Shown here: piece by piece, positions 25,501 to 33,261 of the stretch
Layout of the letters: each line of letters starts with the position of its first letter
How positions within the stretch are numbered: the first letter of the stretch is position 1
Source: Pedobacter cryoconitis
Lineage (GTDB): Bacteria > Bacteroidota > Bacteroidia > Sphingobacteriales > Sphingobacteriaceae
Direction of reading: 5' to 3'
NCBI RefSeq assembly: GCF_001590605.1
Contig: NZ_CP014504.1
Coordinates: forward strand, 4,960,001 to 5,024,000
DNA: 64,000 bases
Program-made: the position numbers and the translations under genes
Notes under the pieces: generated by a model
Databases searched by the model: none
What the model saw: the letters and a program-made list of their open reading frames with translations, nothing else
Told to the model about the DNA's origin: nothing

Positions 25501-26136
25501 TACCTGACTTTAGAAACGATTAAAAAAAGCGAAGGATTAGAAAATCTTCCTATTATTATTTTTACGGGGAAAAACCTGTCTCAGGGCGAAGAACGGAGAA
25601 TTAAGCAGTATGCAGATTCTATTGTGGTGAAAACGGCGCACTCTTATCAGCGTATTCTGGATGAAGCAGGTCTTTTTCTGCATTTGGTAGAAGAGAAATC
25701 TATAGAAAGCAGGAACAAGAAATCAACTGAAACTCTGGGGGGGTTGTATGAAGTACTGCACAATAAGACAGTATTGATTGCTGATGACGATGTCAGGAAC
25801 ATCTTTTCCCTCACTAAAGCATTGGAACAGCATAAGATGAAAGTATTAGCAGCAACTGATGGAAAAGAGGCGCTACAGTTACTTAAAGAGAATCCATCGA
25901 TAGATCTTGTGCTTATGGATATGATGATGCCAGAAATGGACGGATATGAAAGTACCAAAGAAATCCGTAAAATAAGCGCGTTTAAACATTTACCTATTTT
26001 AGCTGTTACAGCGAAAGCAATGATGGGAGATAGAGAGAAATGTATCGCTGCAGGTGCATCTGACTATATTTCCAAGCCAGTCGATGTAGACCAGCTGATT
26101 TCGTTACTGCGTGTATGGCTTTATGATAAAAACTAA
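22543..26136 (+). CDS. Large hybrid histidine kinase CHASE3-HAMP-GAF-HisKA-HATPase-REC-REC-REC
   Basis: A 1197-residue hybrid kinase. TM1 is at about 14-33; a CHASE3 domain (SVLSVLKDAETGQRGFLLTG) and TM2 at about 180-199 follow. Next are HAMP, GAF (about 285-430), a long Gln/Glu coiled coil (435-525), HisKA with FLANMSHELRTPLNS (His538), and HATPase boxes at 645-730. Three receivers follow, with acceptor Asp856, Asp978 and Asp1126. The middle one has EE where the acidic pair is normally DD/ED. The order resembles known CHASE3/GAF multi-receiver kinases of Bacteroidetes. The ligand sensed outside is unknown. It is probably the integrator of the cluster. Confidence 0.93.
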   Translation: MIKKTLKKNLRFGLGLSLLLLFISSFASYISISNLIKNSDLVSHSNAVIRHTDSVLSVLKDAETGQRGFLLTGDEVFLEPYNGAKAGAVLLLDTLQRQTTDNDAQQANIGKLREIIEGRLGILDKTIAIKRKGGAVSIGDLLTGKSYMDKARDVIKTMQGEEQSLLARRTASQSKLADFTPILIILAAILAILITIFFYRRVSTDFDARIRLQEELEATNKEVDRRIQAIQGIAAQISSGNYQIRLDEASEDGLGRLAVSLNSMAESLQYSFSLLADKEWLQSGIANLNDKMVGEKNVETLANDILDNIIQHTSAQVAAFYLLENDRELHLAGSYALLADRQKRTLKDGEGLVGQVLRSGKQILLNDIPDGELTISYAAGNTKPKNIVAVPIIRDNIIVGVMEFGSLNTFSQLQLDFFNNIATNIGVAVHVAQNRKKLQEFLEETQAQAEELQAQHSELEGLNAELEAQTQKIQTSEEELRVQQEELLQSNQELEERTTLLEEKNQMIHEHNVEIQQKSEQLEQSTKYKSEFLANMSHELRTPLNSILLLSKLMSDNEELDPEYIEYAEVIQSSGQGLLGLIDEILDLSKIEAGKMKLELADISLNEVASDMRSLFNPIAKNKNLEFKIEQESALPMLHTDKMRLEQILKNLLSNAIKFTAKGSVILNIHSDQANNAMIFKVTDTGIGIPAAKQGLVFEAFQQADGSTRRKFGGTGLGLSISRELAKLLGGEIELTSAENTGSTFTLILPIDGIAAELEEEIHAIYDYSDVEVVETTGTVLPERYTVDHIPQEIEDDRATIVKGDKVILIIEDDTSFAKALLTFTRKRNYKGIVAVRGDIGIELANHFNPLAILLDIQLPVKDGWQVMEELKANPKTRPIPVHIMSSLEVKKESLLKGAVDFINKPVALEHMQQIFQKLEHALSRHPKKVLIVEENQQHAKALSYFLSNHAIQTEVVNNVAESVDALQRKEVDCVILDMGIPDKNAYLTLETIKKSEGLENLPIIIFTGKNLSQGEERRIKQYADSIVVKTAHSYQRILDEAGLFLHLVEEKSIESRNKKSTETLGGLYEVLHNKTVLIADDDVRNIFSLTKALEQHKMKVLAATDGKEALQLLKENPSIDLVLMDMMMPEMDGYESTKEIRKISAFKHLPILAVTAKAMMGDREKCIAAGASDYISKPVDVDQLISLLRVWLYDKN

Positions 26137-26158
26137 AAAAATCTCCGTCTTTTAAGAT

Positions 26159-26530
26159 ATGGAAAAGAACAGAAAAGTATTAATAATAGATGACGATAAC
26201 AGGAATATCTTTGCGTTAAAAGCAGTGTTAAAATCTAAAGGTTATCAGTGCATTTCGGCCATTGGTGGTGAAGAGGGTTTACAATTGCTGGAAGAACAAA
26301 AAGATATTGCAGTAGTACTAATGGACATGATGATGCCTGGAATGGACGGTTATGAAGCGATGGCTATCATGAGTAAAGATCCTGAATTAAAAGAAATCCC
26401 TGTCATTGCTGTTACAGCGCAGGCCATGCTTGGAGATAAAGAGCGCTGCCTGAACGCAGGTGCGGTTGGTTATGTATCCAAACCGATTAATGTAGACAGC
26501 CTAACCGATTTATTAGTTAAATATATTTAA
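26159..26530 (+). CDS. Single-domain response regulator
   Basis: A 123-residue receiver without an output domain. It has an acidic DDD at residues 11-13, Asp56 in VVLMDMMMPGMDGYE, Thr in AVTAQAM and Lys in YVSKPINVD, so all phosphorylation residues are present. It is very similar to the third receiver of the preceding kinase (shared NIF-A/S-L, LMDMMMP-MDGYE, AVTA-AM-GD-E/K-C, AGA segments), suggesting duplication. It probably moves phosphate between the kinases or delivers it to a partner. The CheR gene starts on the next base after its stop. Confidence 0.92.
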   Translation: MEKNRKVLIIDDDNRNIFALKAVLKSKGYQCISAIGGEEGLQLLEEQKDIAVVLMDMMMPGMDGYEAMAIMSKDPELKEIPVIAVTAQAMLGDKERCLNAGAVGYVSKPINVDSLTDLLVKYI

Positions 26531-27358
26531 ATGAGCCAGGAATTATCTGTAATTACTGACGAGCAAGTTGAAATCTTGCTGGCAGATTTGCTGGAACATT
26601 ACGGATATGATTTTACAGGTTATTCCAAAGCGTCTATTAAAAGGAGAATACTCAGGTTGTATTCTCTGGATAAGCAGGTAAGTTTTGCAGAGTTCCGGTA
26701 CACTATAAATAATGATACTGCTTATTTTAAAAGGTTTGTAGAACAGATCACAGTTAATGTGACCGAGATGTTCAGAGACCCGGGATTTTTCAAGACCTTA
26801 AGGGATGTGGTACTTCCTAAGCTTGGAACTTATCCCTTTATAAGAATTTGGCTGGCTGGTTGTTCAACCGGTGAAGAAGCCTATTCTATTTCTATTATTC
26901 TGAAAGAGCTGAATTTATTGCACAAATCATTAATTTACGCAACGGATTTAAATCCTGTGGTGCTTGAAAAGGCTGCGCAGGGGATGTTTGCGATGAGTCA
27001 AATGAAACAATATTCAGAGAATTATATTTTATCGGGTGGTGCAAAAGATTTTTCGAGTTACTATACTGCGAATTATTCTCTGGCAAAGTTCAGCGAGGAT
27101 CTGAAAAGCAGGTTGATCTTTTCTACACACAATCTGGTTTCCGATCACTCTTTTAATGAATTTCAGCTAATTCTATGTCGTAATGTCCTGATTTATTTTG
27201 ACAGGGATTTACAACATAAAGTTTTGAATCTTTTTGACGAAAGTCTGGAGGGGCTTGGTTATCTTGCTTTAGGAAGTAAGGAAACATTGGATTTTTCCCC
27301 GCTCTCAAAAAATTACAAGCGGGTTCCCGCAGAAAAAATCTGGAGGAAAGTAGGTTAA
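26531..27358 (+). CDS. CheR-type protein methyltransferase
   Basis: A 275-residue CheR family protein. An N-terminal helical domain (YDFTGYSKASIKRRILRL, the typical CheR N-domain start) precedes a SAM-binding Rossmann domain with IRIWLAGCSTGEEAYSISIIL, the IYATDLNP strand, and FQLILCRNVLIYFD. CheR methylates glutamates on chemoreceptors using S-adenosylmethionine. No receptor gene or CheA/CheW gene is present here, so its substrate may be a domain of the hybrid kinase (for example the CHASE3/HAMP helices), which is inference. It overlaps cheB by one base. Confidence 0.92.
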   Translation: MSQELSVITDEQVEILLADLLEHYGYDFTGYSKASIKRRILRLYSLDKQVSFAEFRYTINNDTAYFKRFVEQITVNVTEMFRDPGFFKTLRDVVLPKLGTYPFIRIWLAGCSTGEEAYSISIILKELNLLHKSLIYATDLNPVVLEKAAQGMFAMSQMKQYSENYILSGGAKDFSSYYTANYSLAKFSEDLKSRLIFSTHNLVSDHSFNEFQLILCRNVLIYFDRDLQHKVLNLFDESLEGLGYLALGSKETLDFSPLSKNYKRVPAEKIWRKVG

Positions 27359-27921
27359 TGAAAGCCTGTGAAGCATTAATTATAGGAGGCTCAGCCGGAA
27401 GCCTGGATGTACTGCTGAAAGTACTGCCAGGACTCAGCGCTGCACTTAGTTTTCCTATCATTATTGTAGTGCACAGAAAACATGGAGCAGATTCACTGCT
27501 ACCAGAATTACTTTCAGGAAGAACCAGCCTGATTGTGAAAGAAATTGATGAAAAAGAACCTATCCTGGCGGGCACAATTTATGTTGCGCCGTCCGATTAT
27601 CATACATTGATCGAAAAAGACAAAAGTTTTTCACTCGATTATTCAGAAAAAATAAATTATTCCCGTCCGGCAATAGACGCTACTTTTCAAACGGCTGCTG
27701 AAGTTTACAGAACTAAATTAGTGTGTTTATTGCTCTCAGGATCTAATTCTGACGGCGTAAACGGGTTAATCAGTGTAAAAGCCTGGGGTGGAATTACTGC
27801 AATTCAGGACCCCGCTACAGCCCAGGTTTCCTACATGCCGCAGCAAGCTGCAATTCATGCTAAAATAGATTACACTTTACGCATTGAAGATATGACAGAA
27901 TTCATAAATTTGTTGTCCTAA
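27358..27921 (+). CDS. CheB-type methylesterase, receiver-less
   Basis: The 187-residue protein consists of the CheB catalytic domain only, without the regulatory receiver. The serine-hydrolase triad can be placed at Ser12 (IIGGSAGSLD), His39 (VVHRKHG) and Asp132 (LSGSNSDGVNG). CheB removes methyl esters added by CheR, or deamidates. Lacking the receiver, its activity is likely controlled by one of the stand-alone receivers in the cluster or constitutively. Its ATG shares the last base of the cheR stop. Confidence 0.92.
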   Translation: MKACEALIIGGSAGSLDVLLKVLPGLSAALSFPIIIVVHRKHGADSLLPELLSGRTSLIVKEIDEKEPILAGTIYVAPSDYHTLIEKDKSFSLDYSEKINYSRPAIDATFQTAAEVYRTKLVCLLLSGSNSDGVNGLISVKAWGGITAIQDPATAQVSYMPQQAAIHAKIDYTLRIEDMTEFINLLS

Positions 27922-27934
27922 TCTATACTCTTAA

Positions 27935-28303
27935 ATGGCCGAACAAAAAAAAGTATTCATTTTTGACGATAATACCGACATACTTGAATTATGTACCTTT
28001 ATTCTGGAAGACGCAGGTTATGAAATCAAAACCTCTTCTACTTCGAATAATATCATAGAACAGGTTATGGCCTATATTCCGGATATTATCTTTATGGATA
28101 ACTGGTTACCTGACGTGGGTGGTATTGATGCCACCAGAGCGTTAAAAAGTGATGAAAAACTAAAGAATATTCCGGTTATCTATTTTTCTGCCAACAATGA
28201 TGTAATGTCTCTGGCAGATCAGGCAGGTGCAGACGGTTATCTTTCAAAACCTTTTGATATTCAGGAATTGGAGAATATCATTTTGAAACACCTTCCTGCC
28301 TAA
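27935..28303 (+). CDS. Single-domain response regulator
   Basis: A 122-residue receiver with DD at 11-12, Asp55 in IIFMDNWLPDVGG, Ser in IYFSAN and Lys in YLSKPFDI. Asn and Trp after the acceptor are less usual than the D-x-x-MPxMDG consensus, and it lacks an output domain. It closes the signalling cluster, 13 bp after cheB, and is followed by a strong terminator. It may be the output or phosphate sink of the pathway. Confidence 0.9.
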   Translation: MAEQKKVFIFDDNTDILELCTFILEDAGYEIKTSSTSNNIIEQVMAYIPDIIFMDNWLPDVGGIDATRALKSDEKLKNIPVIYFSANNDVMSLADQAGADGYLSKPFDIQELENIILKHLPA

Positions 28304-28306
28304 ACT

Positions 28307-28360
28307 CCCACATAAAAAAGGCCATCATACTTTTGAGCATGATGGCCTTTTTTATGTGGG
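28307..28360. terminator. Bidirectional terminator with 22-bp perfect arms
   Basis: Perfectly complementary 22-nt arms (28307-28328 and 28339-28360) flank a 10-nt loop. The stem contains A6/T6 runs, so it can terminate transcription from both the signalling cluster and the convergent peptidase gene. Confidence 0.9.
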
Positions 28361-28366
28361 ATAAAC

Positions 28367-30058
28367 TTATTTTACGCCTAATACGTCAACTCCCTGTTCA
28401 AATATAATATCAACTGGAATCCCTTTTTTGCTTAACCTGTCTAAGTCTGCTTGTAATTCAGGACTGATCACTGCATAGGTTTTCTGTACTTTCTCTACTG
28501 CAGCCTTGTCACCATTCCCCTGCAGCGTAAGGATTACGTTGCTCAGGTCATTCATCGCAGTCTGGAATTTCGTGAAGTCTACTTTATAAGTTCCGTTTGC
28601 TGTTCTTACAAATGCACCTTTCTCCTTAAAGAAATTGAAGCACTGCATATTTGCTTTACCGTGTGCACTTGAAGCACCAAATCTTACTGAACGCAGCAAG
28701 CCAGCCATAAACGTGGTATAGTAGGCTTTAATATCACCCGTTAATTCACCTTTTTTCAACAGGCCAGTAACCATATAAAGGCCCAGAATATCTGCTTTTC
28801 CTTCTTCCAGCCATCCAGATTGCTCTTTAAGTGCTTCTTTTACGAAACCTTTACCAGTAACTGTATTTTTGATACCCAGGCCATGTGCTACTTCATGAAA
28901 CATGACATTGGCAAAGAATGAATCAAAATTGATGTATTGCTGCTGATCTTTATCAATCAGTTCTGCTGCAATCGGAACCAGGATCTTATCGAATTTAGCT
29001 TTCATTGCATTCTTCAATTGTGACCTGCGTGTACCCTTTTTCTGTTGAATTACTTCATCATTCGGTAAATTAACTGCGATTGTTTTAGAGCCTGAATTAC
29101 AATCGCCAGCATAATAAACTACATCATAAGCGTTTAATTCGGAATCTGTACCCGGTTTTTCTTTTTTATATTTCTCAGCTACCGGAAGTCCTTTTTGTAA
29201 TTCTGGCAGCATACTTACATATTTTGCCAAACGCTTGCTCCATACCTTATCTTTCACTAAAACATAGGCTTCATAAGAAGTACGTGCATTGAACATTTTA
29301 TCTTCGTAATTCTCAATAGGGCCGATAATGATATCCAGGATATTGGTTTTCATATCTAACCATGCATAATCACTCGCATTAAAATTATCATTCATCAATG
29401 CATCTGCTCTAAGGTTCAGGTATTTTTTAAAACCTGCATCTTCTGTCATTAATGCAGCTTGTTTTAATAAACTGGAAGCTCTTTGAAGTTCTGAGGCATA
29501 GATTACATGGTAAGGAACACTGACCAGTTTTCCTGTCGAATCCTTTTGAATTACCGAATATGCGTTGAATTTATCTTTTAAGGTAGATTTTTCCAGGTCT
29601 GCTTTAGTCATCCCGGCAGGATAAAAGGAAGCACCTTCTGGTTTGGCCCCAATGCCGGCAATAAATGGTTTATCACCATTCAGTCTGTCCCATGGGCCAT
29701 AATTTATTTTAATAAACTCTTTGGTTTTTTCATCTTTCAGGCTTGCAAGCAGGCTGTCACGCTGCGGATAAGCCTGTTTCCAGAACAATTCATCCATGAT
29801 CTGGGCTGCCTGAATCAGCAGCGGAAGTATTTTTCGCTCATTCGCACTCAGTACATTCAGATTAGTCGTTAATTTAACCGTTTCATAAATATCCAGTCTG
29901 TTGTGTACATATTCCTGTAAACTGTCTTTGACTGCACTTGGTTTCTCTGTTGTTGTCGTTGTAGCTGTCTTGGTTCCCGATGTGTTAGTACAGGATCCTA
30001 TGCCTGCAATGATCGAGCATCCTGCTAAAAATAAGGCTGCTTTGGTAGTTTTGTTCAT
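28367..30058 (-). CDS. M49-type dipeptidyl peptidase III-like lipoprotein
   Basis: A 563-residue predicted lipoprotein (signal MNKTTKAALF..., lipidation likely at Cys23, or Cys14). It matches the DPP III/M49 family: zinc motif HEVAH (His388, Glu389, His392) and the second motif EEGKAD (residues 418-423, consensus EExxA-E/D) about 30 residues downstream. Classical DPP III has HEXXGH with one extra residue; the five-residue HEXXH occurs in some bacterial members. Members are often mis-named dihydrofolate reductase. It probably cleaves dipeptides from oligopeptides at the cell envelope. Monocistronic. Confidence 0.78.
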   Translation of the reverse strand: MNKTTKAALFLAGCSIIAGIGSCTNTSGTKTATTTTTEKPSAVKDSLQEYVHNRLDIYETVKLTTNLNVLSANERKILPLLIQAAQIMDELFWKQAYPQRDSLLASLKDEKTKEFIKINYGPWDRLNGDKPFIAGIGAKPEGASFYPAGMTKADLEKSTLKDKFNAYSVIQKDSTGKLVSVPYHVIYASELQRASSLLKQAALMTEDAGFKKYLNLRADALMNDNFNASDYAWLDMKTNILDIIIGPIENYEDKMFNARTSYEAYVLVKDKVWSKRLAKYVSMLPELQKGLPVAEKYKKEKPGTDSELNAYDVVYYAGDCNSGSKTIAVNLPNDEVIQQKKGTRRSQLKNAMKAKFDKILVPIAAELIDKDQQQYINFDSFFANVMFHEVAHGLGIKNTVTGKGFVKEALKEQSGWLEEGKADILGLYMVTGLLKKGELTGDIKAYYTTFMAGLLRSVRFGASSAHGKANMQCFNFFKEKGAFVRTANGTYKVDFTKFQTAMNDLSNVILTLQGNGDKAAVEKVQKTYAVISPELQADLDRLSKKGIPVDIIFEQGVDVLGVK

Positions 30059-30171
30059 GGTAATTTTTTATAACGCAACTAAATTAGGAAAAATAATAAG
30101 CCGGGCATAAACATTAGTGTATTCTAACGCATTTATGTAAATATTAGTAATTTCACCGTTTATAATTACCT

Positions 30172-31005
30172 ATGATGAGACAAATCCCTTTAAGTAAAAA
30201 TATTTTACTGTTATGTATCCCCCTGTTTTTCCTTGCGGCCTGTTCAACGAACAAATACGCAGCGACCAATAAAATCTATAAGACCCAGGCCAAAGGGTTT
30301 GGTGATATCCTGACAGCTATGCCTCCGGTGAATCAGAATATTGAGACGCTTCCAGCTGATCAGCAGTCCTTTGTAGGATCTGTAAACTTTGGTATCCGTA
30401 AGCCTAATTTTATTATTATCCACCATACAGCGATGACCTCTACGGAGGGAACAATCAGGGCTTTTATCAAGAAGGAGACGCAAACCAGTGCGCATTATAT
30501 TGTAGGAAGAGATGGCAAAGTCGTGCAAATGGTGAATGATTACCTCCGTGCAAACCATGCTGGTGTTGCTAAATGGGGAAATGAATACGATCTGAACTCT
30601 TGTTCTTTGGGCATTGAATTGGATAACAATGGAAATGAACCTTATTCTGAGGCACAAATGAACAGCCTGATTGCATTGTTAACCTCACTGAAGAAGAAAT
30701 ACAATATACCAACTTCAAATATCATAGGGCACTCTGATATTGCACCAAAGCGTAAGATTGATCCTAATAAGTTTCCATGGAAACAGCTTGCCGACAGAGG
30801 TTTTGGTTTATGGTATGATGCTGTTCTGCAAATTCCCCCTGTAGAATTTGATCCGGCTATCGCGCTGCGTATTATTGGTTATGATGTAAGTAATCTGCCA
30901 GCGGCAATTGTTGCCTTTAAACGTCACTTTGTACAGGTAGATATCACTCCGGTATTAACTGATGGTGATAAAATGATCTTATATAATCTTTATCAAAAAT
31001 ACTAA
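30172..31005 (+). CDS. N-acetylmuramoyl-L-alanine amidase lipoprotein (Amidase_2/AmiD-like)
   Basis: A 277-residue protein with a lipoprotein signal (LFFLAAC, Cys24) and an Amidase_2/PGRP-type zinc domain: FIIIHHTAM (first ligand His), AGVAKWGNEYDLNSCSLGIELDNNG, and IIGHSDIAPKRKIDPNKFPW (second His and catalytic region). The fold matches AmiD, which cleaves the amide between MurNAc and L-alanine in peptidoglycan or recycled muropeptides. It should be attached to the outer membrane facing the periplasm. It is monocistronic and followed by a bidirectional terminator. Confidence 0.93.
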   Translation: MMRQIPLSKNILLLCIPLFFLAACSTNKYAATNKIYKTQAKGFGDILTAMPPVNQNIETLPADQQSFVGSVNFGIRKPNFIIIHHTAMTSTEGTIRAFIKKETQTSAHYIVGRDGKVVQMVNDYLRANHAGVAKWGNEYDLNSCSLGIELDNNGNEPYSEAQMNSLIALLTSLKKKYNIPTSNIIGHSDIAPKRKIDPNKFPWKQLADRGFGLWYDAVLQIPPVEFDPAIALRIIGYDVSNLPAAIVAFKRHFVQVDITPVLTDGDKMILYNLYQKY

Positions 31006-31021
31006 CGGTCTTTTTGGATAT

Positions 31022-31092
31022 AAAAACCCCTGCCCTTAGACTAACCCCAAATTGTCTAACTTTTTCGGGCATATCTAAGGGCAGGGGTTTTT
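31022..31092. terminator. Bidirectional terminator with conserved nested loop
   Basis: Perfect 19-bp arms (31022-31040 and 31074-31092) flank a loop containing TGTCTAACTTTTTCGGGCA at 31053-31071. It lies between the convergent amidase and glnS genes. The loop module is shared with the terminator at 907-981, although the stems differ. Confidence 0.85.
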
Positions 31093-31098
31093 TGAATT

Positions 31099-32760
31099 TT
31101 ATTTTTTCGCTTTCGCCCAGGCGTCTTTCAAACCAACAGTTTGATTGAAAACCAGGTGATCTGCTGTTGAATCTTTATCCAGGCAATAGTATCCTTTACG
31201 GATAAACTGATATCTTGATTCCAGATCAGCACCAGCAAGATAAGGCTCTATATAAGCTTCCTTAATAACTTTTACGCTATCAGGGTGCAGGTAGTCTTTG
31301 AAATCACCTTCTTCGCTGTCAGGAGATTCTACCGAGAATAAACGGTCATAAACTCTGATTTCAGCAGTTTTAGCATGTTTTGTACTTACCCAGTGAATAG
31401 TCCCTTTCACATGGATTTCGCTGGTATCCTCACCGCTTTTAGACTCAGGAATATAAGTACAGTGAATTTCAGTAACGTTTCCATCTGCATCTTTTTTGAA
31501 GTCTTCACATTTCACAATGTAAGCGTTCTTTAATCTTACCATTGCTCCAGGAGCTAATCTGAACCATTTTTTTGCAGGTTCTTCCATAAAGTCTTCTCTT
31601 TCGATCCAAAGTTCATTGCTGAAAGGAATCTCTCTTAAACCGCCTTTATCTTCAGCTTCAGGGTTATTCTCCCCAATCAGGATTTCTTCTTTACCTTCAG
31701 GGTAGTTTGTAATCACTAATTTAATAGGATCAAGAACTGCCATTACACGGTTTGCTGTTTTATTTAAATGTTCACGAACACAGAATTCCAATAAGCTCAG
31801 TTCAATCAGGTTTTCTCTTTTCGCAATTCCGATTCTTTCGCAGAATTCGCGGATACTTTCTGGTGTATAACCTCTTCTTCTAAGGCCGCTGATCGTAGGC
31901 ATGCGTGGGTCATCCCACCCAGTCACTACACCTTCATTCACCAATTGTAATAGCTTACGTTTACTCATTACTGTATAAGTAAGGTTTAAACGTGCAAACT
32001 CGTACTGGTGTGAAGGGAAAATGCCCAGTTGTGCAATAAACCAGTCATACAACTCCCGGTGAGAAACATATTCAAGTGTACAGATAGAATGTGTAATCTC
32101 CTCAATACTGTCACTCTGACCATGTGCAAAGTCGTACATTGGATAAATACACCATTTGTTGCCTGTACGGTGATGCGCTGCATGCTTGATACGGTAAATA
32201 ATCGGATCACGCATCAGCATATTAGGACTTGACATATCGATTTTAGCCCGCAGGATACAAGCTCCGTCTTCCAGTTCACCAGCTTTCATGCTGCTGAACA
32301 AAGCCAGATTTTCTTCAACACTGCGGCTGCGGTATGGGCTGTCAGTACCAGGTTCTGTTGGCGTGCCTTTAAGGGCAGCAATTTCTTCTGCATTACCATG
32401 ATCTACATAAGCAAGACCATTTTCTATCAGCTTAACGGCAAAATCATATAGCGTATCAAAATAATCTGAAGTATATAATTCATGTTTCCATTCAAAACCT
32501 AACCACCTGATGTCTGCCTGCTGGCTGTCTACGTATTCGGTTTTTTCGGTCACAGGATTTGTATCATCAAATCTCAGGTTGGTATAACCACCATATTTCT
32601 GGGTTAATCCGAAATTCAGGCAGATTGCCTTAGCATGACCAATATGTAAATACCCATTAGGTTCAGGTGGAAAACGTGTAACTAAAGTTTTGTACTTTCC
32701 ACTATTTAAATCGTTTTCAATGATCTCTTCAATAAAGTTCAATGATCTTTCCTCACTCAT
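31099..32760 (-). CDS. glnS: Glutaminyl-tRNA synthetase
   Basis: A 553-residue class I synthetase with the HIGH signature in RFPPEPNGYLHIGHAKAICLNFG and the KMSKS-type loop VMSKRKLLQLV. The C-terminal half carries the two beta-barrel anticodon-binding domains typical of bacterial GlnRS. It charges tRNA-Gln directly, so the indirect GatCAB route need not supply Gln-tRNA here. It is convergent with the amidase, and a -7 box is seen upstream. Confidence 0.97.
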   Translation of the reverse strand: MSEERSLNFIEEIIENDLNSGKYKTLVTRFPPEPNGYLHIGHAKAICLNFGLTQKYGGYTNLRFDDTNPVTEKTEYVDSQQADIRWLGFEWKHELYTSDYFDTLYDFAVKLIENGLAYVDHGNAEEIAALKGTPTEPGTDSPYRSRSVEENLALFSSMKAGELEDGACILRAKIDMSSPNMLMRDPIIYRIKHAAHHRTGNKWCIYPMYDFAHGQSDSIEEITHSICTLEYVSHRELYDWFIAQLGIFPSHQYEFARLNLTYTVMSKRKLLQLVNEGVVTGWDDPRMPTISGLRRRGYTPESIREFCERIGIAKRENLIELSLLEFCVREHLNKTANRVMAVLDPIKLVITNYPEGKEEILIGENNPEAEDKGGLREIPFSNELWIEREDFMEEPAKKWFRLAPGAMVRLKNAYIVKCEDFKKDADGNVTEIHCTYIPESKSGEDTSEIHVKGTIHWVSTKHAKTAEIRVYDRLFSVESPDSEEGDFKDYLHPDSVKVIKEAYIEPYLAGADLESRYQFIRKGYYCLDKDSTADHLVFNQTVGLKDAWAKAKK

Positions 32761-32779
32761 AAAAACTGTAAATTTATAT

Positions 32780-32787
32780 TCAAAGTT
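32780..32787 (-). promoter_or_regulatory. -7 element of glnS
   Basis: On the minus strand the sequence is TAACTTTG, matching TAnnTTTG, about 20 bp before the ATG at 32760. No -33 TTTG is apparent. Confidence 0.5.
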
Positions 32788-32839
32788 AATATAAAAGAGC
32801 TAATTTACTTACATTTACGATGGATTATCGGTATAATTT

Positions 32840-33259
32840 ATGAGCAAAACATTAAATAGGCCTATTCGTATTTTAGTAGCCAAAGTTGGCTTGGATGGTC
32901 ATGACCGCGGAGCAAAAGTGATCGCAACATCTTTACGTGATGCAGGTATGGAAGTGATTTATACAGGTTTACGGCAGACACCTGAGATGGTGGTCAATAC
33001 CGCGCTGCAAGAAGACGTAGACGCGATCGGTGTTTCCATCCTATCGGGTGCACATATGACCGTTTTCCCTAAAATTGTGGAGTTTATGAAACAAAAGAAG
33101 CTAACCAATGTATTATTAACGGGTGGCGGGATAATCCCTGAATCAGATATGGAAAAGCTCAAAGAGATTGGAGTGGGAGAATTATTTGCACCTGGAACAA
33201 CAATGGTGACTATCGTCGATTATATCCGTGACTGGGCTAACGAAAACAGAAACTTTTAA
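32840..33259 (+). CDS. Stand-alone cobalamin (B12)-binding domain, methylmalonyl-CoA mutase C-terminal type
   Basis: A 139-residue single-domain protein. The cobalamin motif DGHDRG (residues 19-24, DxHxxG with His21 as the lower cobalt ligand) is followed by SILSGAH and the GGGI turn (LLTGGGIIPESD), the classical order of the flavodoxin-like B12 domain. It resembles the C-terminal domain of methylmalonyl-CoA mutase and the small subunit of split acyl-CoA mutases such as IcmB. No large mutase subunit is in the window; the crotonase gene starts 2 bp after its stop. It may supply B12 to a mutase encoded elsewhere. Confidence 0.85.
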   Translation: MSKTLNRPIRILVAKVGLDGHDRGAKVIATSLRDAGMEVIYTGLRQTPEMVVNTALQEDVDAIGVSILSGAHMTVFPKIVEFMKQKKLTNVLLTGGGIIPESDMEKLKEIGVGELFAPGTTMVTIVDYIRDWANENRNF

Positions 33260-33261
33260 AT

